A stretch of 64,000 nucleotides of DNA from HK1 sp965202875 (GTDB taxonomy: Bacteria > Pseudomonadota > Gammaproteobacteria > HK1): assembly GCA_965202875.1 (NCBI GenBank), contig OZ241870.1:1240001-1304000 (forward strand), given 5' to 3'. The position numbers were made by a program, and so were the translations under genes. The first letter of the stretch is position 1. Each line of letters begins with the position of its first letter. The notes beneath the pieces were generated by a model. That model made no database searches. It was not told where the DNA came from and saw nothing but the letters and a program-made list of their open reading frames with translations. Positions 62,504 through 64,000 of the stretch are shown here, piece after piece.

Positions 62504-62839
62504 CTACTGCACGACCGCCGCTTTCCACGCCCTTTCCTGCTCCCGGGCCTGCACCACAGCTTGTTCGCCTTGATGTTTCGCCTGGTTTGCCAGCTTGATC
62601 GCCTGCCCGTACTCGCCCTTCCCGGCGAGCTTCTTCGCCCGGCGGAGCATCTTCTTCGTGTCACGCCACTCGAAGCCGGCCTTCGCGGCCGCCTTGCGCG
62701 CCGCTTGTCCCGCTTCGTAGGCCGCCTTGAACGTCTCCGCGTCGTCGGCCGCCGGGGCGCGGGCGGACCCGGCGCCGGCAGCGAGGGCGGCAACCGCCGC
62801 CGTGACCGCGAGAAGGCGGCGCCCTCTCCCGTTTCTCAT
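62504..62839 (-). CDS. soxK: SoxK, SoxAX-binding protein
   Basis: This 111-residue exported protein follows soxA by 14 bases. The signal peptide is RRLLAVTAAVAALAAGAGSA. The mature part is a Lys/Ala-rich helical protein (AYEAGQAARKAAAKAGFEWR, then DTKKMLRRAKKLAGKGEYGQ) as in SoxK/SAXB, which binds SoxAX and speeds its thiosulfate reaction. The ATG at 62839 sits six bases after GGAGGGG. The periplasm is the site of action. Confidence 0.85.
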   Translation of the reverse strand: MRNGRGRRLLAVTAAVAALAAGAGSARAPAADDAETFKAAYEAGQAARKAAAKAGFEWRDTKKMLRRAKKLAGKGEYGQAIKLANQAKHQGEQAVVQAREQERAWKAAVVQ

Positions 62840-62853
62840 CGCCATCCCCTCCA

Positions 62854-63690
62854 TCACTGCCGGCCGCCCGGTCCGTTGAGCGGGATCCCGTTGCTCATGT
62901 AGGTGTGGAAGTACTCCAGGTTCCGGTACTGCCGGCTCTGCGGCTTGAACGGTGCTGCCCGCACCTGCTCGAGGCAGCCCTTGTAGCGCCGGTGCAGCGT
63001 CCCGACCTCCCCCCACTGCTTCCGGTAGACCGGAAAGTGGCTTACCTGGCCGACGGCAGGGCCGAGGATCTCGGCCCGCAGGTTCATGCCGGTGGCGATG
63101 ACGTGGCACGACGCACAGGAGAAGTTGAGCTGCCCGCGTTTCGAGTAGTAGAACCGCTTCCCCTCCTCGTACGCGGCGAACGCGCGCGGGTCGTCGGCGG
63201 GGATCTTCACGTCGATGAGCTTGCCGCGTGAGAGGAACGCCAAGTAGGCGGAGACCCGGGCGAGCGGCCCCTTCCTGTACTTGAACGGCTTCTCGCCGTG
63301 CTGCTCGCGGCACAGGTTGATCGCCCACTCCATGGTGACGACCTCTCCCCGCTCCCGATCCCAGTGCGGATAGTTCTGCCGGATGCCGGACCGGTAGTCC
63401 GGGAAGCAATCCGCCAGACTTCTACCGTTGGCGAAGGGCTCGTGGAACAGCTCCTCGCCGGCGTCGACGTCGAATTCGTACTGCGGGAACTCCTCCATCT
63501 GCTCCCACTCCTCGCGGCGTTTCTTGTCGATGGAGTAGATGCCGTTCGCGAAGTCCTCGAACGGTGTGTCCGGGAAGCGCTCCTTGTAGTAGTTCTGGAA
63601 TGCCCGGAGATCGTCCTCCGGCGCCGCTCCTGCGCCTCCGAAGCCGAGGGCGAGGCTCGCGCCGACCAAGGCGGCTAGTACGGCTCGCAT
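62854..63690 (-). CDS. soxA: SoxA, thiosulfate-oxidising cytochrome subunit (single-haem type)
   Basis: This ~278-residue protein has a signal peptide (MRAVLAALVGASLALGFGGA). The N-terminal half has no CxxCH haem motif; only DCFPDY and NLCREQHG remain, which probably form the disulfide that replaces the first haem. The C-terminal domain has CASCH and the haem-ligand cysteine in YKGCLEQVRAAP, which carries a persulfide in known SoxA proteins. SoxA with SoxX (not in the window) couples thiosulfate to SoxY. The ATG at 63690 is preferred to 63705 because GGGGGAAG lies at the right distance. Confidence 0.92.
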   Translation of the reverse strand: MRAVLAALVGASLALGFGGAGAAPEDDLRAFQNYYKERFPDTPFEDFANGIYSIDKKRREEWEQMEEFPQYEFDVDAGEELFHEPFANGRSLADCFPDYRSGIRQNYPHWDRERGEVVTMEWAINLCREQHGEKPFKYRKGPLARVSAYLAFLSRGKLIDVKIPADDPRAFAAYEEGKRFYYSKRGQLNFSCASCHVIATGMNLRAEILGPAVGQVSHFPVYRKQWGEVGTLHRRYKGCLEQVRAAPFKPQSRQYRNLEYFHTYMSNGIPLNGPGGRQ

Positions 63691-63769
63691 CGTCGCTTCC
63701 CCCATTCTCCGTCCACGTGCACTGCCGCCGGTTCGCGGCGGCAGTGGCGTCGATTCAGTCGCGGCGTGC

Positions 63770-64000
63770 CTACTTGACCGTCGCGTCCGCGCTCGCCTCC
63801 TCGCCCATGTTGTCCACCCACGCGACGGTGACCGTGTCGCCTTTCTTCGCGCCCTTGACCTCGGTGGAGAGATAGGGATCTTTCGAGACCGCCGGCCCGA
63901 GGTATGCGGTCATCACGCCTGTCCCGTTGAGTGAAAGCGTCACGTCCGAGATGTAGTGCGCCGGGATCGCCTTTCCCGTCTTCCGATCCTTGCGCAGCCC
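63770..64000 (-). CDS. soxZ: SoxZ, C-terminal part (runs off right edge)
   Basis: The last 76 residues are present, in frame to the window end. HYISDVTLSLNGTGVMTAYL, then GPAVSKDPYLSTEVKGAK and GDTVTVAWVDN, match SoxZ. SoxZ forms a heterodimer with SoxY and carries the sulfur substrate in the periplasm. The gene precedes soxA by about 80 bases; soxY is expected just beyond the edge. Confidence 0.9.
   Translation of the reverse strand, partial: GLRKDRKTGKAIPAHYISDVTLSLNGTGVMTAYLGPAVSKDPYLSTEVKGAKKGDTVTVAWVDNMGEEASADATVK

Noticed and set aside
1..64000. tRNA or rRNA genes
   Set aside because: No cloverleaf-like segment with a convincing T-loop or anticodon arm was seen by eye. A covariance-model scan would be needed to exclude them fully.

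Overview
The window is GC-rich and reads as a piece of a sulfur-oxidising gammaproteobacterium. The main evidence is lineage-specific sulfur genes: dsrK, dsrJ and dsrL of the reverse dissimilatory sulfite reductase pathway, dsrN and dsrR, and a soxZ-soxA-soxK string at the right edge next to an ArsR-type regulator with the cysteine spacing of persulfide sensors. Coq7 fits a respiratory proteobacterium. The genome looks fluid: segmental duplications, broken transposases, decayed toxin-antitoxin loci and a miniature transposable element (MITE) are everywhere, as in some symbionts or recently bottlenecked lineages. That lifestyle is an inference.

Layout. 0-14 kb is a defence-rich block on the minus strand: a restriction-type helicase/nuclease, two near-identical AAA ATPase/nuclease genes, a PIN-type cassette, a 1511-residue STAND NTPase of the Avs kind with a nuclease-like N-terminus, and a cut-off HicB antitoxin. 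14-22.4 kb holds scrambled dsr genes: intact dsrK, an ISAs1 wreck, a second PIN cassette, dsrJ, dsrL and a decayed second dsrK. 22.5-32.5 kb is housekeeping: two EamA exporters, a Zur-like regulator, a SMUG1-like glycosylase, a peroxiredoxin with an in-frame TGA exactly at the catalytic cysteine (a probable selenoprotein), a kinase-like phosphotransferase, an inactive trypsin-like/PDZ protein and an Fe(II)/2OG oxygenase. 33-35.7 kb carries dsrN, dsrR and a DNA methyltransferase whose 3' end runs antisense across dsrR. 35.7-51.4 kb is mostly catabolism and transport (gamma-glutamyltransferase, Coq7, creatininase family, TcuA-like flavoprotein, MATE, CaiB family, 2-hydroxyacid dehydrogenase, RraA family). 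It is interrupted at 45.8-49.1 kb by a compact three-gene HEPN-like/KGGVGR-ATPase/P-loop-ATPase cassette lying between duplicated dehydrogenase ends. 51.8-57.7 kb is a graveyard of ISL3, IS1380, luciferase-like, RES, homocysteine methyltransferase and integrase remnants, with one intact MbcA/ParS-type antitoxin under a perfect palindromic operator. 57.7-64 kb has an alpha/beta hydrolase, a SoxW-like thioredoxin, a TolC/HlyD pair, the ArsR-type regulator and the sox genes.

How it fits together: DsrL, DsrK and DsrJ link cytoplasmic sulfur oxidation to electron carriers. DsrN (siroheme amidation) and DsrR (maturation) support DsrAB, which is not in this window. SoxZ carries, and SoxA with SoxK activates, periplasmic thiosulfate-derived sulfur. 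The strongest leads are the UGA-containing peroxiredoxin, the three-gene ATPase/HEPN cassette between direct repeats, and a MITE with target-site duplications at all three copies.
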